Positions 54,812 through 63,159 of a stretch of 64,000 bases of DNA are shown here, in pieces; positions within the stretch are counted from its first letter, which is position 1; the number at the start of each line of letters is the position of its first letter. The stretch covers positions 1,984,001 to 2,048,000 of the forward strand of contig CAWAWJ010000001.1 of assembly GCA_963785735.1 (NCBI GenBank). The letters run 5' to 3'. The stretch is from REEB95 sp963785735. GTDB lineage: Bacteria > Pseudomonadota > Alphaproteobacteria > ATCC43930 > CGMCC-115725. A program made the translations under genes and the position numbers. The notes beneath the pieces were generated by a model, which had not been told where the DNA came from, searched no databases, and saw nothing but the letters and a program-made list of their open reading frames with translations.

Positions 54812-56110
54812 ATGATTCCACGCTATAGCCGGCCGGAAATGAGCGCCATCTGGGCGCCCGAGAACCGATTCCGCATCTGGTTCGAGATCGAGGCGAGCGC
54901 GCTCGACGCCATGGCGCGCGAGGGAACCGTGCCTAAAAGCGCGGCAAGGATTTTACGCGCCAAGGGCAAATACGAGATCGCGCGCATTGATGATATCGAG
55001 AGACAGACAAAGCACGACGTCATAGCCTTCCTCACCAACATCGCCGAGCATGTCGGGCCCGAGGCGCGATTCATTCATCAGGGCATGACCTCCTCCGACG
55101 TGCTCGACACCTGCCTCGCCGTGCAATTGACTCAGGCCTCGGACATCCTGCTCGCCGATCTCGACGCGGTGCTGAAGGCGTTGAAGCGCCGCGCCTTCGA
55201 ATTCAAGCGCGCCATCTGCGTCGGCCGCAGCCACGGCATCCATGCCGAGCCGACGACCTTCGGCCTGAAGCTCGCCGGCCATTACGCGCAATTCGCCCGC
55301 GCCAAGGCGCGGATGGAACGCGCACGCGACGAGGTCGCCACCTGCAAGATCTCGGGCGCGGTCGGCACCTTCGCCAATGTCTCGCCAGGCGTGGAGGACT
55401 ACGTCGCCAAAAAACTGGGCCTCCGGCCCGAGCCGGTCTCGACCCAGATCGTGCCGCGCGACCGCCACGCCATGTTCTTCGCGACGCTGGGCGTGATCGC
55501 CAGCTCGATCGAAAACCTGGCGCTCGAAATCCGCCATTTGCAGCGCACCGAGGTGAGCGAGGCCGAGGAATATTTCGCGCCCGGGCAAAAGGGCTCCTCC
55601 GCCATGCCGCATAAGCGCAACCCGGTGCTGGCCGAAAACCTCACGGGATTGGCGCGGCTCATCCGCTCGGCGGTGACGCCGGCCTTGGAAAACGTGGCCC
55701 TCTGGCACGAGCGCGATATCTCGCACTCCGCCGTGGAACGGGTGATCGCGCCCGACGCCACCGTCACGCTCGATTTCGCGCTGGCGCGGGCGGCCGAGAT
55801 GATCGAGAAGCTGGTGGTTTATCCCGAACGGATGAAGAAGAACCTCGAAAGCCTGGGCGGGCTGGTCAATTCCCAGCGCGTGCTGCTGGCGCTGACCCAG
55901 GCCGGCATGAGCCGCGAGTTGGCATATCAGGCGGTGCAGCGCAACGCCATGAACGCCTGGCACGGCAAGGGCGGCTTTTCCGATCTGCTAGCGAAGGACC
56001 CGGCGGTGGCGAAGCACATCAAGCCCGCCGAACTCGCCAAGCATTTCGACAACGCTTATCACCTGAAACACGTCGACACCATCTTCAAGCGCGTGTTCGG
56101 GAAGGCCTAG
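54812..56110 (+). CDS. purB: Adenylosuccinate lyase
   Basis: A 432-residue enzyme acting twice in purine synthesis, releasing fumarate from SAICAR and from adenylosuccinate. The fumarase/aspartase signature is KGSSAMPHKRNPVLAENL. TSSDVLDTC and GRSHGIHAEPTTFG give the other active-site strands. A GGAGAAG purine run (54801-54807) precedes the ATG. It precedes the zeta-subunit and pur genes, as in many alphaproteobacteria, with the GIY-YIG element in between. Confidence 0.95.
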   Translation: MIPRYSRPEMSAIWAPENRFRIWFEIEASALDAMAREGTVPKSAARILRAKGKYEIARIDDIERQTKHDVIAFLTNIAEHVGPEARFIHQGMTSSDVLDTCLAVQLTQASDILLADLDAVLKALKRRAFEFKRAICVGRSHGIHAEPTTFGLKLAGHYAQFARAKARMERARDEVATCKISGAVGTFANVSPGVEDYVAKKLGLRPEPVSTQIVPRDRHAMFFATLGVIASSIENLALEIRHLQRTEVSEAEEYFAPGQKGSSAMPHKRNPVLAENLTGLARLIRSAVTPALENVALWHERDISHSAVERVIAPDATVTLDFALARAAEMIEKLVVYPERMKKNLESLGGLVNSQRVLLALTQAGMSRELAYQAVQRNAMNAWHGKGGFSDLLAKDPAVAKHIKPAELAKHFDNAYHLKHVDTIFKRVFGKA

Positions 56111-56143
56111 CGCGGCATTCATGTATCGAAGCCGTTCTCGATA

Positions 56144-56534
56144 TACCTCAGCCTGAGCCTGTCGAAGGCCGCACGGCGTTCATGCATCGTTATCCCGGCG
56201 ATTGCGCGACAAGGCGGGCAAAGCTTCTAGATCGCCGTGAATCAGCGCCTCCTTTTTTGCCCGGTTCCATCCCTTCAACTGCCGTTCCGCCGTGATCGCG
56301 TCCGTAATGCGGTCGAACTCCTGATGGAAGACCAGCTTGACCGGCCGGCGGCGTGATGTATGGCCGGTGAACATTCCGTCGTTATGTTGTGCAATCCGCT
56401 GTTCGAGCGTGGTTCGCGTGCTGCCGACGTAATACGACCCGTCGGCGCAGCGGAGGATGTAGACGTAAGCGCTCACTTTACGGGATCGATTGCAGTTCCG
56501 GCGTTGCGGCCTTCGACAGGCTCAGGCTGAGGTA
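56144..56534 (-). mobile_element. GIY-YIG gene flanked by a perfect 30-bp inverted repeat
   Basis: Bases 56144-56173 and 56505-56534 are perfect inverted copies of one another, each containing CTGAGCCTGTCGAAGG or its complement. They enclose one GIY-YIG gene with only 6 and 28 bases to spare. The core sequence is also found, with one change, inside a repeat at 37.57 kb. No target duplication could be confirmed. Confidence 0.75.
56180..56476 (-). CDS. GIY-YIG nuclease family protein
   Basis: A 98-residue single-domain GIY-YIG protein of the UPF0213 type. The motif is YVYILRCADGSYYVGSTRTTLEQRIAQHNDG, with the conserved Arg in EQRIAQH and a later metal-site Glu in ITAERQLKGWNRAKKEALI. Such proteins are small DNA nucleases of unclear role. 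ATG 56476 is the start. Its place inside a 30-bp inverted repeat suggests that it acts on, or moves with, that repeat. Confidence 0.9.
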   Translation of the reverse strand: MSAYVYILRCADGSYYVGSTRTTLEQRIAQHNDGMFTGHTSRRRPVKLVFHQEFDRITDAITAERQLKGWNRAKKEALIHGDLEALPALSRNRRDNDA

Positions 56535-56587
56535 CATTTTGTTCGGCATCTTCCGCCGGTATGCTTATTCGACGGATGACTCTGCGC

Positions 56588-56911
56588 CTATCTCGGCACG
56601 CCGAGTTGCTTGCGCGCCTCGGCGGCGCAGCGTTCGAATTCGAGCTTGATGCGCGCGTGGTCGTGCTTCACGCCCTTCTTGGCGAAATCGCTCGATATCT
56701 TGTTCACCACGCTGTCGTCGCCGTGCTTGGCGAGCGCCCCGGCAACGATCTCGCGCGCATAGGCCTCGGCGGCGCTGTTCTTCAAGCCCAGCTGTTCGGC
56801 CGCCCACAAGCCCAATATATGGTTGCGCCGCGCCTTGGTCTTGAAGGCCAGTTCCTGCTCGGTCGAGAACTTCTTTTCGCTCGCCTTTTCGCGCTCGTCG
56901 AAGGTGGTCAT
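56588..56911 (-). CDS. F1-ATPase inhibitor zeta subunit (DUF1476)
   Basis: A 107-residue protein. TTFDEREKASEKKFSTEQELAFKTKARRNHILGLWAAEQLGL begins the four-helix fold of the alphaproteobacterial zeta inhibitor, whose N-terminus blocks ATP hydrolysis by the F1 sector. The length equals that of the Paracoccus protein. ATG 56911 is chosen because the family starts with MTTFDE-like residues; the frame continues to 56938. It is divergent from the NRDE gene. Confidence 0.9.
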   Translation of the reverse strand: MTTFDEREKASEKKFSTEQELAFKTKARRNHILGLWAAEQLGLKNSAAEAYAREIVAGALAKHGDDSVVNKISSDFAKKGVKHDHARIKLEFERCAAEARKQLGVPR

Positions 56912-56985
56912 GCCGCGCCCCTTGCCCCCATTCCCCATCCGCTTCTAGCCAATCGTAGCGCGCCGGTCCATCATCGCATACCGTC

Positions 56986-57738
56986 ATGTGCACATTCGTG
57001 ATATTGCGCCGGCCGGGGGCCGATTTCCCGGTGCTGATCGCCGCCAACCGCGACGAGATGATCGCGCGCCCATGGCTGCCGCCCGCGCGCCATTGGCCCG
57101 ACCGGCCCGAGGTGATGGCGGGCAAGGACGAGCTCGCCGGCGGCACCTGGCTCGGGCTGAACGATCACGGCGTGGCGGCGGGTATCCTGAACCGCTTCGG
57201 CACGCTCGGCCCCGCGCCGGGCCTGCGCTCGCGCGGCGAGCTGGTGCTGGAAGCGCTCGACCATGCCGACGCGGCCGATGCGGCCAAGGCGCTCGCGGCG
57301 CTCGACCCCAAATCCTACCGGACGTTCAACATGATCGTCGCCGACAACCGCGACGCTTTCTGGCTTTCCCATGCCGATCCGGAAGGCAAGGCCCCGGTGA
57401 AGCGCGTCGCCTTGAAGCCCGGCCTCTCCCTGATCGCGGCGGGCGACCTCGACGACGACACGCCGCGCCTCAAACGCTACCGCCCGCGCTTTCTCGAAGC
57501 CGCCCCGCCCGACCCGGCGCGCGGGGAGTGGAAGGATTGGGAAAATCTCCTGGCCGACGACCGCCCCGATCCCGCGAACGACCCGCAAAGCGCCATGCGC
57601 TTCAAGCTCGGCAACGGCTTCGCCACGGTGTCGAGCGCGCTCATTGCGCTCCCCGCGCCGGGCAAGGGCCTGAAGCCCGCCTTCCGCTTCGCCGCCTGGC
57701 AGCCCAAGCCCGCTCCCTGGCGCGACGTTTTAGTCTGA
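56986..57738 (+). CDS. NRDE (TANGO2) family protein
   Basis: A 250-residue protein of the NRDE family. MCTFVILRRPG opens it, the name-giving ANRDEMIARPW is near residues 20-30, and GGTWLGLNDHGVAAGILNR and NMIVADNRDAFWLS follow. The catalytic-type N-terminal Cys2 suggests an Ntn-hydrolase-like fold. In eukaryotes TANGO2 affects heme or lipid handling; bacterial function is unknown. It ends 75 bases before purC. Confidence 0.85.
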   Translation: MCTFVILRRPGADFPVLIAANRDEMIARPWLPPARHWPDRPEVMAGKDELAGGTWLGLNDHGVAAGILNRFGTLGPAPGLRSRGELVLEALDHADAADAAKALAALDPKSYRTFNMIVADNRDAFWLSHADPEGKAPVKRVALKPGLSLIAAGDLDDDTPRLKRYRPRFLEAAPPDPARGEWKDWENLLADDRPDPANDPQSAMRFKLGNGFATVSSALIALPAPGKGLKPAFRFAAWQPKPAPWRDVLV

Positions 57739-57757
57739 ACGAATTGGTCATCCGGCG

Positions 57758-57786
57758 TTGTGACCGCCCCTTGCCATTGCTATATA
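57758..57786 (+). promoter_or_regulatory. Likely purC promoter
   Basis: TTGTGA (57758-57763) and TATATA (57781-57786) are 17 bases apart. The purC ATG at 57813 is 26 bases after the -10, which argues against starting at ATG 57786. Confidence 0.5.
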
Positions 57787-57812
57787 TGGGACTAACCCAC
57801 CGGGGCCGCCTC

Positions 57813-58578
57813 ATGACCAGACGCAAGCAGATCTACGAAGGCAAGGCCAAGGTGCTGTTCGAAGGCCCCGAGCCCGGCACGCTCGTCCAGTATTTCAAGG
57901 ACGACGCCACCGCCTTCAACAACCAGAAGAACGGCACCATCACCGGCAAGGGCGTGCTCAACAACCGCATCACCGAATATCTGATGCTGCGCCTGGCCGA
58001 GATCGGCATTCCCACCCATTTCGTGCGCCGCCTCAACATGCGCGAGCAATTGGTCCGCCAGGTCGAGATCATCCCGATCGAAGTGGTCGTGCGCAACGTC
58101 GCCGCCGGCTCGCTCGCCAAGCGCTTCGGCATCCCGGAGGGCACGGCGCTGCCGCGCTCGATCGTCGAGTACTATTACAAGAAGGACGAGCTGGGCGACC
58201 CGATGGTCTCGGAAGAGCACATCACCGCCTTCGGCTGGGCCACGACCCAGGACCTCGACGAGATCATGCCGATGTCGCTGCGCATCAACGATTTCCTCAC
58301 CGGCCTGTTCCTCGGCATCGGCATCAAGCTGGTCGACTTCAAGCTCGAATTCGGCCGGCTCTAGAACGAACGAGGAAATGCGCATCGTGCTGGCCGACGA
58401 GATCAGCCCCGACAATTGCCGCCTGTGGGATTTGAAGACCAACGAGAAGCTCGACAAGGACCGCTTCCGCCGCGATCTCGGCAAGGTCGAAGAGGCCTAT
58501 CAAGAAGTCGCGCGGCGCCTCGGCATCTTGCCCGAGGGCCTGCCCGGCGATCCCAAGGGCCCGCAGGCGGTCCAATGA
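57813..58578 (+). pseudogene. purC: SAICAR synthetase, interrupted near codon 184
   Basis: The enzyme joins aspartate to CAIR in purine synthesis. The N-terminal 183 codons are normal (RRKQIYEGKAKVLFEG, VRNVAAGSLAKRFGI, DEIMPMSLRINDFL, KLVDFKLEFGRL) and end at TAG 58362. The missing part (MRIVLADEISPDNCRLWD, RFRRDLGKVEEAYQEVARRLGI) follows in another frame from 58378 to 58578. A small rearrangement in the 20 bases after CTCTAG accounts for both the stop and the shift. Sequence error or recent decay are both possible. Confidence 0.85.
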
Positions 58579-58593
58579 AGCCTATCCGCCGTG

Positions 58594-58612
58594 CCCTCGC
58601 CGAAGGCGAGGG
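58594..58612 (+). terminator. Hairpin between purC and purS
   Basis: CCCTCGCC, a GAA loop and GGCGAGGG form a perfect 8-bp stem. A second small stem (CCCG/CGGG) and an A-rich run follow just before purS. With no T-run it may reduce, not stop, read-through. Confidence 0.45.
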
Positions 58613-58637
58613 ACCCGCGCCAGCGGGACAATAAAAA

Positions 58638-58880
58638 TTGAAAGCCCGCGTTTTTGTCATGCCCAAGGAGGGCGTGCTCGACCCGCAGGGGAAGGCGATC
58701 GGCCACGCCCTCGCCTCGCTCGGGTTCAAGGGCGTAAGCGAGGTGCGCCAGGGCAAGGTGATCGATCTCGAACTCGCCGAAACCGACAAGGCAAAGGCCA
58801 AGGCCGCGCTCGAAGCGATGTGCCAGAAGCTCCTCGCCAACACCCTCATCGAAAGCTACCGCATCGAGATTCAGGGGTAA
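58638..58880 (+). CDS. purS: FGAM synthase subunit PurS
   Basis: An 80-residue subunit of the three-part formylglycinamidine ribonucleotide synthase; it bridges PurL and PurQ. KARVFVMPKEGVLDPQGKAIGHALASLGFKGVSEVRQGKVIDL is typical. No ATG is available at the conserved start, and TTG 58638 gives the standard length. Normally purQ follows at once, but here a 4.3-kb block separates them. Confidence 0.92.
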   Translation: MKARVFVMPKEGVLDPQGKAIGHALASLGFKGVSEVRQGKVIDLELAETDKAKAKAALEAMCQKLLANTLIESYRIEIQG

Positions 58881-59081
58881 TTTATTTTGTAGAAATTTTC
58901 TAATTATGAGAGGCCTCTCATTAGTATCTCTTCAAATTGCCCTCTTTGCAAAACGCCCCTTCAAACTCCTAGTAAAGAAGGACGGGATTTCGAACGTTTT
59001 TACGATTGTGTACGCTGTGGCAGGTTCGTAATTCCGCGGTCACTGGATGAAGATCTTCCTTCTCTCAAACTTACAAATCCG

Positions 59082-59888
59082 TTGTCGGACGCAGTCTTAA
59101 GTCACGCGATCCGAAAGATGCAGCACCCATCTCGACATTGGGCTCCGCTTGATCGCGAATTAGTCGAACGTATTCTTAAAGAGGATCGTCTTCCAAACGC
59201 CCAACAACAAGCTGATAGCCTCATTATATATTTAGGCGAAAACTTACAAAGTCCGGAGGCAGCTTCGGATATAACGCCAGCGATTATAGGAGCGATTATC
59301 GGAACCCTAAATGACGCAGGAGTTTCTTTCATCACTAATCAATTACAAAAAGATGATTTTATATATACGACATCTTTTGGTAGTTTTATGGGCGCAAAAC
59401 ATGCAGGTAGGATTGGGCTAACATTTAAAGGGTGGAAAGAATACGAAAAGCTCAAGAGAACCTTCTCCGAAAGTCGTACCGCCTTTATGGCGATGAAATT
59501 TGATAACGAAGCACTGTCAAAAATTGTCGCAAATCATTTTAAGCCAGCTGTTGCACAGACAGGCTTCGACCTTCGGCGGCTTGATGAGCGACAGACGGCT
59601 GGTATAATTGATAATCGTATGCGCGCTGAAATACAGGCCGCGCGCTTTCTCGTCGCAGATTTGTCAGATCGAAATAATGGTGTTTATTTCGAGGCCGGTT
59701 ATGCTGAAGGCCTCGGTCGGCCTGTATTCTATACGTGCGAAGAATCCGTTTTCGCTAAGCGGCACTTCGACACAGAGCATCACCTAACCATAAAATGGAA
59801 TGAGAAGGACCCAGCAAAGGCCGCCACCGGGTTGAAAGAAGCTATTCGAGCAACACTACGTGGCGAAGCCAAGTTAACTGATGACTAA
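59082..59888 (+). CDS. TIR/nucleoside deoxyribosyltransferase-like protein
   Basis: A 268-residue protein with much lower GC than the rest. A helical N-terminal region precedes the C-terminal domain: TAFMAMKFDNEALSKIV, RRLDERQTAGIIDNRMRAEIQAARFLVADLSDRNNGVYFEAGYAEGLGRPVFYTCEE. The Glu in YFEAGYAEGLG is the likely catalytic residue, as in TIR-like and deoxyribosyltransferase-like NAD or nucleotide hydrolases. The same frame is open upstream to 58893 and encodes CPLC and CVRC pairs, a zinc ribbon, but has no ordinary start there. A defence role is possible by analogy only. Confidence 0.7.
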   Translation: MSDAVLSHAIRKMQHPSRHWAPLDRELVERILKEDRLPNAQQQADSLIIYLGENLQSPEAASDITPAIIGAIIGTLNDAGVSFITNQLQKDDFIYTTSFGSFMGAKHAGRIGLTFKGWKEYEKLKRTFSESRTAFMAMKFDNEALSKIVANHFKPAVAQTGFDLRRLDERQTAGIIDNRMRAEIQAARFLVADLSDRNNGVYFEAGYAEGLGRPVFYTCEESVFAKRHFDTEHHLTIKWNEKDPAKAATGLKEAIRATLRGEAKLTDD

Positions 59889-61117
59889 TCGCTGTTGAAG
59901 ATGGTGTCGCGGACGATCGGGTAGATCTCGTTCTGCCAGCGCCTGCCGTTGAACACGCCGTAATGGCCGACGCCGGTCTGGACATGGTGGGTCTTGAAAT
60001 AGGGCCTGATGCCCGCGCACATCTCCTGCGCCGCCATGGTCTGGCCCACCGCGCAGATGTCGTCCTTCTCGCCCTCGACGGTCAACAACGCCATGCGCTT
60101 GATCGCGCTGGGATTCACCTTGCGTCCGCGCCATTCCATCTTCCCTTGCGCGAGCTTGTATTCCTGGAACACGTCGCGCACGGTCTGGAGAAAGAACTCG
60201 GCCGGCAGATCCATCACCGCGAAATACTCGTCATAGAAGGCGCGGATCGCCTCGGCCTTGGCGTTCTCGCCCTTCACCAGATGGTCGTAGAACTCCATAT
60301 GGGTCTTGATGTGGCGCTCGAGATTCATGCTCACGAATCCCGCGAGCTGGAGGAATCCCGGATAGACCTTGCGCGCCGCGCCGGCATGGCGCAGCGGCAC
60401 GTAATGGACGAGATGGCTCTTGAACCAGTCGAGCGAATGCTTGGTGGCGAGCTCGTTCACCTTGGTCGGGCTGATGCGCGCATCCATCGGCCCGGCCATC
60501 AGCGTCAGGCTCGACGGCCGGGCGGGATTGTCGTCCTCGGCCATGATCGCCGTGGCCGCCAGCGCCGCCACCGTCGGCTGGCATACCGCCACCAGATGCG
60601 CGCCCGGCCCCATCGCCTCGAGGAAGGTGATCAGGGTTTCGACGAAATCGTCGAGATCGAATTTTCCCTCGGCCACCGGAATGTCGCGCGCATTGTGCCA
60701 ATCGGTGATGTAAACGTCGAAATCCGCCAGCATGGTGCGCGCCGTCCCGCGCAGCAACGTGGCGAAATGCCCCGACATCGGCGCCACGATCAGCACGCGC
60801 GGCTGCGCGGCCGCCAGGTCCTTCTTGAAATGCAAGAGCGAGGCGAAGGGCGTGGCCTGCGCCACTTCCTCCACGACCGCGACATCGCGCCCTTCGGCCG
60901 AAACGCTGTCGATGCCGTAGGCGGGCCGCGTGTGGCTCAACCCCGCGCGCGACAAGAGCTCATAGGCCGCGGCCATGCGGCGCATCGAGCCGCCTTCGCT
61001 CATGCCGGGCCAGGGCTTGGCCAAGAGCCCGCGCGCCGCCTTCGCCGCCGCCCGGAGCGGCGCGGTCAGGTCGGTATGGGATTGGTAAGCCTCGTAAATC
61101 AAGCCGGCGCCCTCCAT
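59885..61117 (-). CDS. phaZ: Intracellular polyhydroxyalkanoate depolymerase
   Basis: A 410-residue enzyme that breaks down stored PHA granules. The alpha/beta-hydrolase core has VLIVAPMSGHFATLLRGT and the nucleophile elbow LVAVCQPTVAAL, where Cys takes the place of Ser as in known intracellular depolymerases. Asp and His completing the triad are likely in VEGEKDD and VGHYGVF. ATG 61117 has GGGAGG and GAGG upstream; the frame is open to 61147. It converges on the TIR-like gene with a four-base overlap. Confidence 0.92.
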   Translation of the reverse strand: MEGAGLIYEAYQSHTDLTAPLRAAAKAARGLLAKPWPGMSEGGSMRRMAAAYELLSRAGLSHTRPAYGIDSVSAEGRDVAVVEEVAQATPFASLLHFKKDLAAAQPRVLIVAPMSGHFATLLRGTARTMLADFDVYITDWHNARDIPVAEGKFDLDDFVETLITFLEAMGPGAHLVAVCQPTVAALAATAIMAEDDNPARPSSLTLMAGPMDARISPTKVNELATKHSLDWFKSHLVHYVPLRHAGAARKVYPGFLQLAGFVSMNLERHIKTHMEFYDHLVKGENAKAEAIRAFYDEYFAVMDLPAEFFLQTVRDVFQEYKLAQGKMEWRGRKVNPSAIKRMALLTVEGEKDDICAVGQTMAAQEMCAGIRPYFKTHHVQTGVGHYGVFNGRRWQNEIYPIVRDTIFNSD

Positions 61118-61274
61118 CCTCAATCCTCCCTGGTCACCTTCGCACATGCAATATCAAAGCCAATTCCCTTCCGGCATAAGCCCCTGGCACGGGGTTTGCG
61201 TGATGTTTGCGTAATGAATGGGCAATAAGAGCGATTCGTCCCGGCCGTGACAGGGCCGGGACCGGGAGGTTTCG

Positions 61275-61928
61275 ATGGCCAAGGCCACGCTTACCATCAG
61301 CAGCAAGAATTATTCTTCCTGGTCGCTGCGCGGCTGGCTGCTGACCAAATTCTCCGGACTCGATTTCGAGGAGCAGATGGTGCCGCCCGACGATCCCGCG
61401 GCCCGGGCCGAAATCCTGCTGCTCTCCTCCTCCATCCTGGTGCCCTGCCTGGTCCATGACGGCATCAAGATATGGGACACGCTGGCGATCGGCGAATATC
61501 TCAACGAGACCATGCCCAAGGCCGGGCTCCTGCCGGCGGACAAGGCGCGCCGCGCCCGCTGCCGCTCGATTTCGGGCGAGATTCATTCGGGATTCAGCAC
61601 CTTGCGCTCGGCCCTGCCGATGAATTTGCGCGGCCATTTCCCGGGCTTCAAGGTCTGGTCGCGCGCCCAGGCCGATATCGACCGGGTGACGGCCATCTGG
61701 CGCGATTGCCTCAAGGAATCGGGTGGCCCGTTCCTGTTCGGTCCGCGCTCGATGGCCGACGCCATGTACGCGCCGGTGGTGACCCGGTTCCTCACCTATG
61801 GCGTGAAGCAGGACGCGATTTGCGATAAATATTCCAAGCAGATCATGGCCATGCCCGAGATGCAGGAATGGATCGCCGCCGCGAAACTCGAGCCGGCCGA
61901 GATCGAGGAGCTGGAAGTCGAGTTCTGA
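61275..61928 (+). CDS. Glutathione S-transferase family protein
   Basis: A 217-residue GST. LTISSKNYSSWSLRGWLLTKFSGL holds the likely active-site Ser, VPCLVHDGIKIWDTLAIGEYLNETMP the cis-Pro and glutathione site, and the rest is the helical half. It has GGGAGG at 61263-61268 before ATG 61275. It is the second GST of the window and not closely similar to the first. The substrate is unknown. Confidence 0.88.
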   Translation: MAKATLTISSKNYSSWSLRGWLLTKFSGLDFEEQMVPPDDPAARAEILLLSSSILVPCLVHDGIKIWDTLAIGEYLNETMPKAGLLPADKARRARCRSISGEIHSGFSTLRSALPMNLRGHFPGFKVWSRAQADIDRVTAIWRDCLKESGGPFLFGPRSMADAMYAPVVTRFLTYGVKQDAICDKYSKQIMAMPEMQEWIAAAKLEPAEIEELEVEF

Positions 61929-62138
61929 TCGCGCCCCGATTCCGCTGCCTAAGCTTAAGGCGCGTATGATGATTTTTTGCGCGGCGCAATATTATTTCGC
62001 CGCCTCCCGTGAAAAACCCCTTATATCCACAATCAAGTTCGATTTTTGCGTTGCAACAAAATCGGCCCAGGCGGATGCTGGCGTTGAGAGCCGCGTCCGT
62101 TGGAGGGGCGCCGGCGCCAGAGCCCAGGAGGGTTTTCC

Positions 62139-62579
62139 ATGGACGGAAAAATGCTGACCGACACGCTGATCCGCACCGCCTTCTCGCATATCCACGACGG
62201 CGACACCGAATTCAAGTCCGGCGGCTTGCGCGATTTTTTTCTCTACCGCGATCTCGGCATCGCCAAGGCCACCAACGGCCTGGTGATCGCGCAACTGGTC
62301 AAGTCGCATCTGCCGCCGGAAGACGGCACCGGCTGGCATCTGCACGAAGCCGCCTTCCACATCGTCTACATGCTCAAGGGCTGGGCCAAGTTCATGTACG
62401 AGACCAAATCGACCTTGGTGAAGGCGGGCGACGTGGTGCACCAGCGGCCGGGGATCGTCCATTATCTCTACGACTATTCGCCGGACATGCTCTATCTCGA
62501 AATCGCCAGCCCGGCGGATTTCACCACCGTGCCGATGCCGGCACCTTGCGCGATTCCGCCGGTCACGCCCTGGAAGTAA
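62139..62579 (+). CDS. Cupin domain protein
   Basis: A 146-residue cupin. The metal-site motifs are GWHLHEAAFHIVYMLKGWAKF and, after the barrel turn, GDVVHQRPGIVHYLYDY, giving three His and one Glu-like ligand. AGGAGGG is 8 bases before ATG 62139. Single-domain cupins of this kind act as dioxygenases, isomerases or binding proteins. The gene is followed by a short REP-like element. Confidence 0.8.
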   Translation: MDGKMLTDTLIRTAFSHIHDGDTEFKSGGLRDFFLYRDLGIAKATNGLVIAQLVKSHLPPEDGTGWHLHEAAFHIVYMLKGWAKFMYETKSTLVKAGDVVHQRPGIVHYLYDYSPDMLYLEIASPADFTTVPMPAPCAIPPVTPWK

Positions 62580-62584
62580 TGCCC

Positions 62585-62628
62585 GCGCAGCACGGCGCGA
62601 AGCGCGTCGTGCGAAGCAAATATAAGAC
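62585..62628 (+). repeat. Short REP-like element after the cupin gene
   Basis: It reads GCACGGCGCGAAGCGCGTCG then TGCGAAGCAAATATAAG. It keeps the GCACGG start and TGCGAAGC end of the longer copies but lacks their middle. It begins 6 bases after the stop. Confidence 0.6.
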
Positions 62629-62648
62629 AGCCCCGGGCGGCGCGGGGC

Positions 62649-62864
62649 TCAGCCGCAAATGCTGAGATAGGACGCGCATTCGACGGCGCCCAGGGCGAAG
62701 CCGTGCCTCAGCCAAGCCAGCACCGGGGCCTGGAGATCGGGAAAGAAATAGAGCGCTACGCCCACGGCGCACAGCGCGGCGACGGCGCTGGCGAACATCC
62801 GGAACACGAGGCGCGCGGCGATGAAAACCGCAACGGCGACGGCGAGGGCGGTGACGATCGGCAT
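62649..62864 (-). CDS. Small two-helix membrane protein
   Basis: A 71-residue protein, nearly all hydrophobic: TALAVAVAVFIAARLVF, then ASAVAALCAVGVALYFF, with a short tail (AVECASYLSICG) that has two Cys. ATG 62864 is the start, with no good ribosome site seen. No family is recognised. It reads towards the cupin gene. Confidence 0.55.
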   Translation of the reverse strand: MPIVTALAVAVAVFIAARLVFRMFASAVAALCAVGVALYFFPDLQAPVLAWLRHGFALGAVECASYLSICG

Positions 62865-63085
62865 CCCGCGAGGCTAGGCCCGGCGGGTTGAATTACTTGT
62901 TAAGATTTCCCGTTAACCAAGCAAGGCTCTGAATCGATCTGAATATCGAGAGCGGGCGGGACGGTTTCAAAGCCCTCCCGCGCCATCCCCGCCTTGCCCG
63001 GACAGCGCCTTTGGCTTCAACCCAATGCGGCGCGGGCGCGCTTGAATATCCAACGCTGAAGCTTCGCAGGACGCCTTCGGTTGTG

Positions 63086-63140
63086 ATATGGCTTCGCACG
63101 ATGCCGAAGGCCTGAAGAATCGGCCTTCGGCCGTGCCACG
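63086..63140 (-). repeat. REP-like palindrome upstream of purQ
   Basis: On the minus strand it reads GGCACGGCCGAAGGCCGATT, then CTTCAGGCCTTCGGCATCG, then TGCGAAGCCATAT. It matches the copy after the HU gene closely. It lies 20 bases before the purQ start. Confidence 0.75.
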
Positions 63141-63159
63141 CATCGAGGCCGCCCCGTTC

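Noticed and set aside
59885..61117. Cys in place of Ser at the depolymerase nucleophile as a defect
   Set aside because: Known intracellular PHB depolymerases use Cys at this position.
63088..63159. A 24-residue N-terminal extension of PurQ
   Set aside because: It would be translated from a REP-like repeat; the family start is at 63160.
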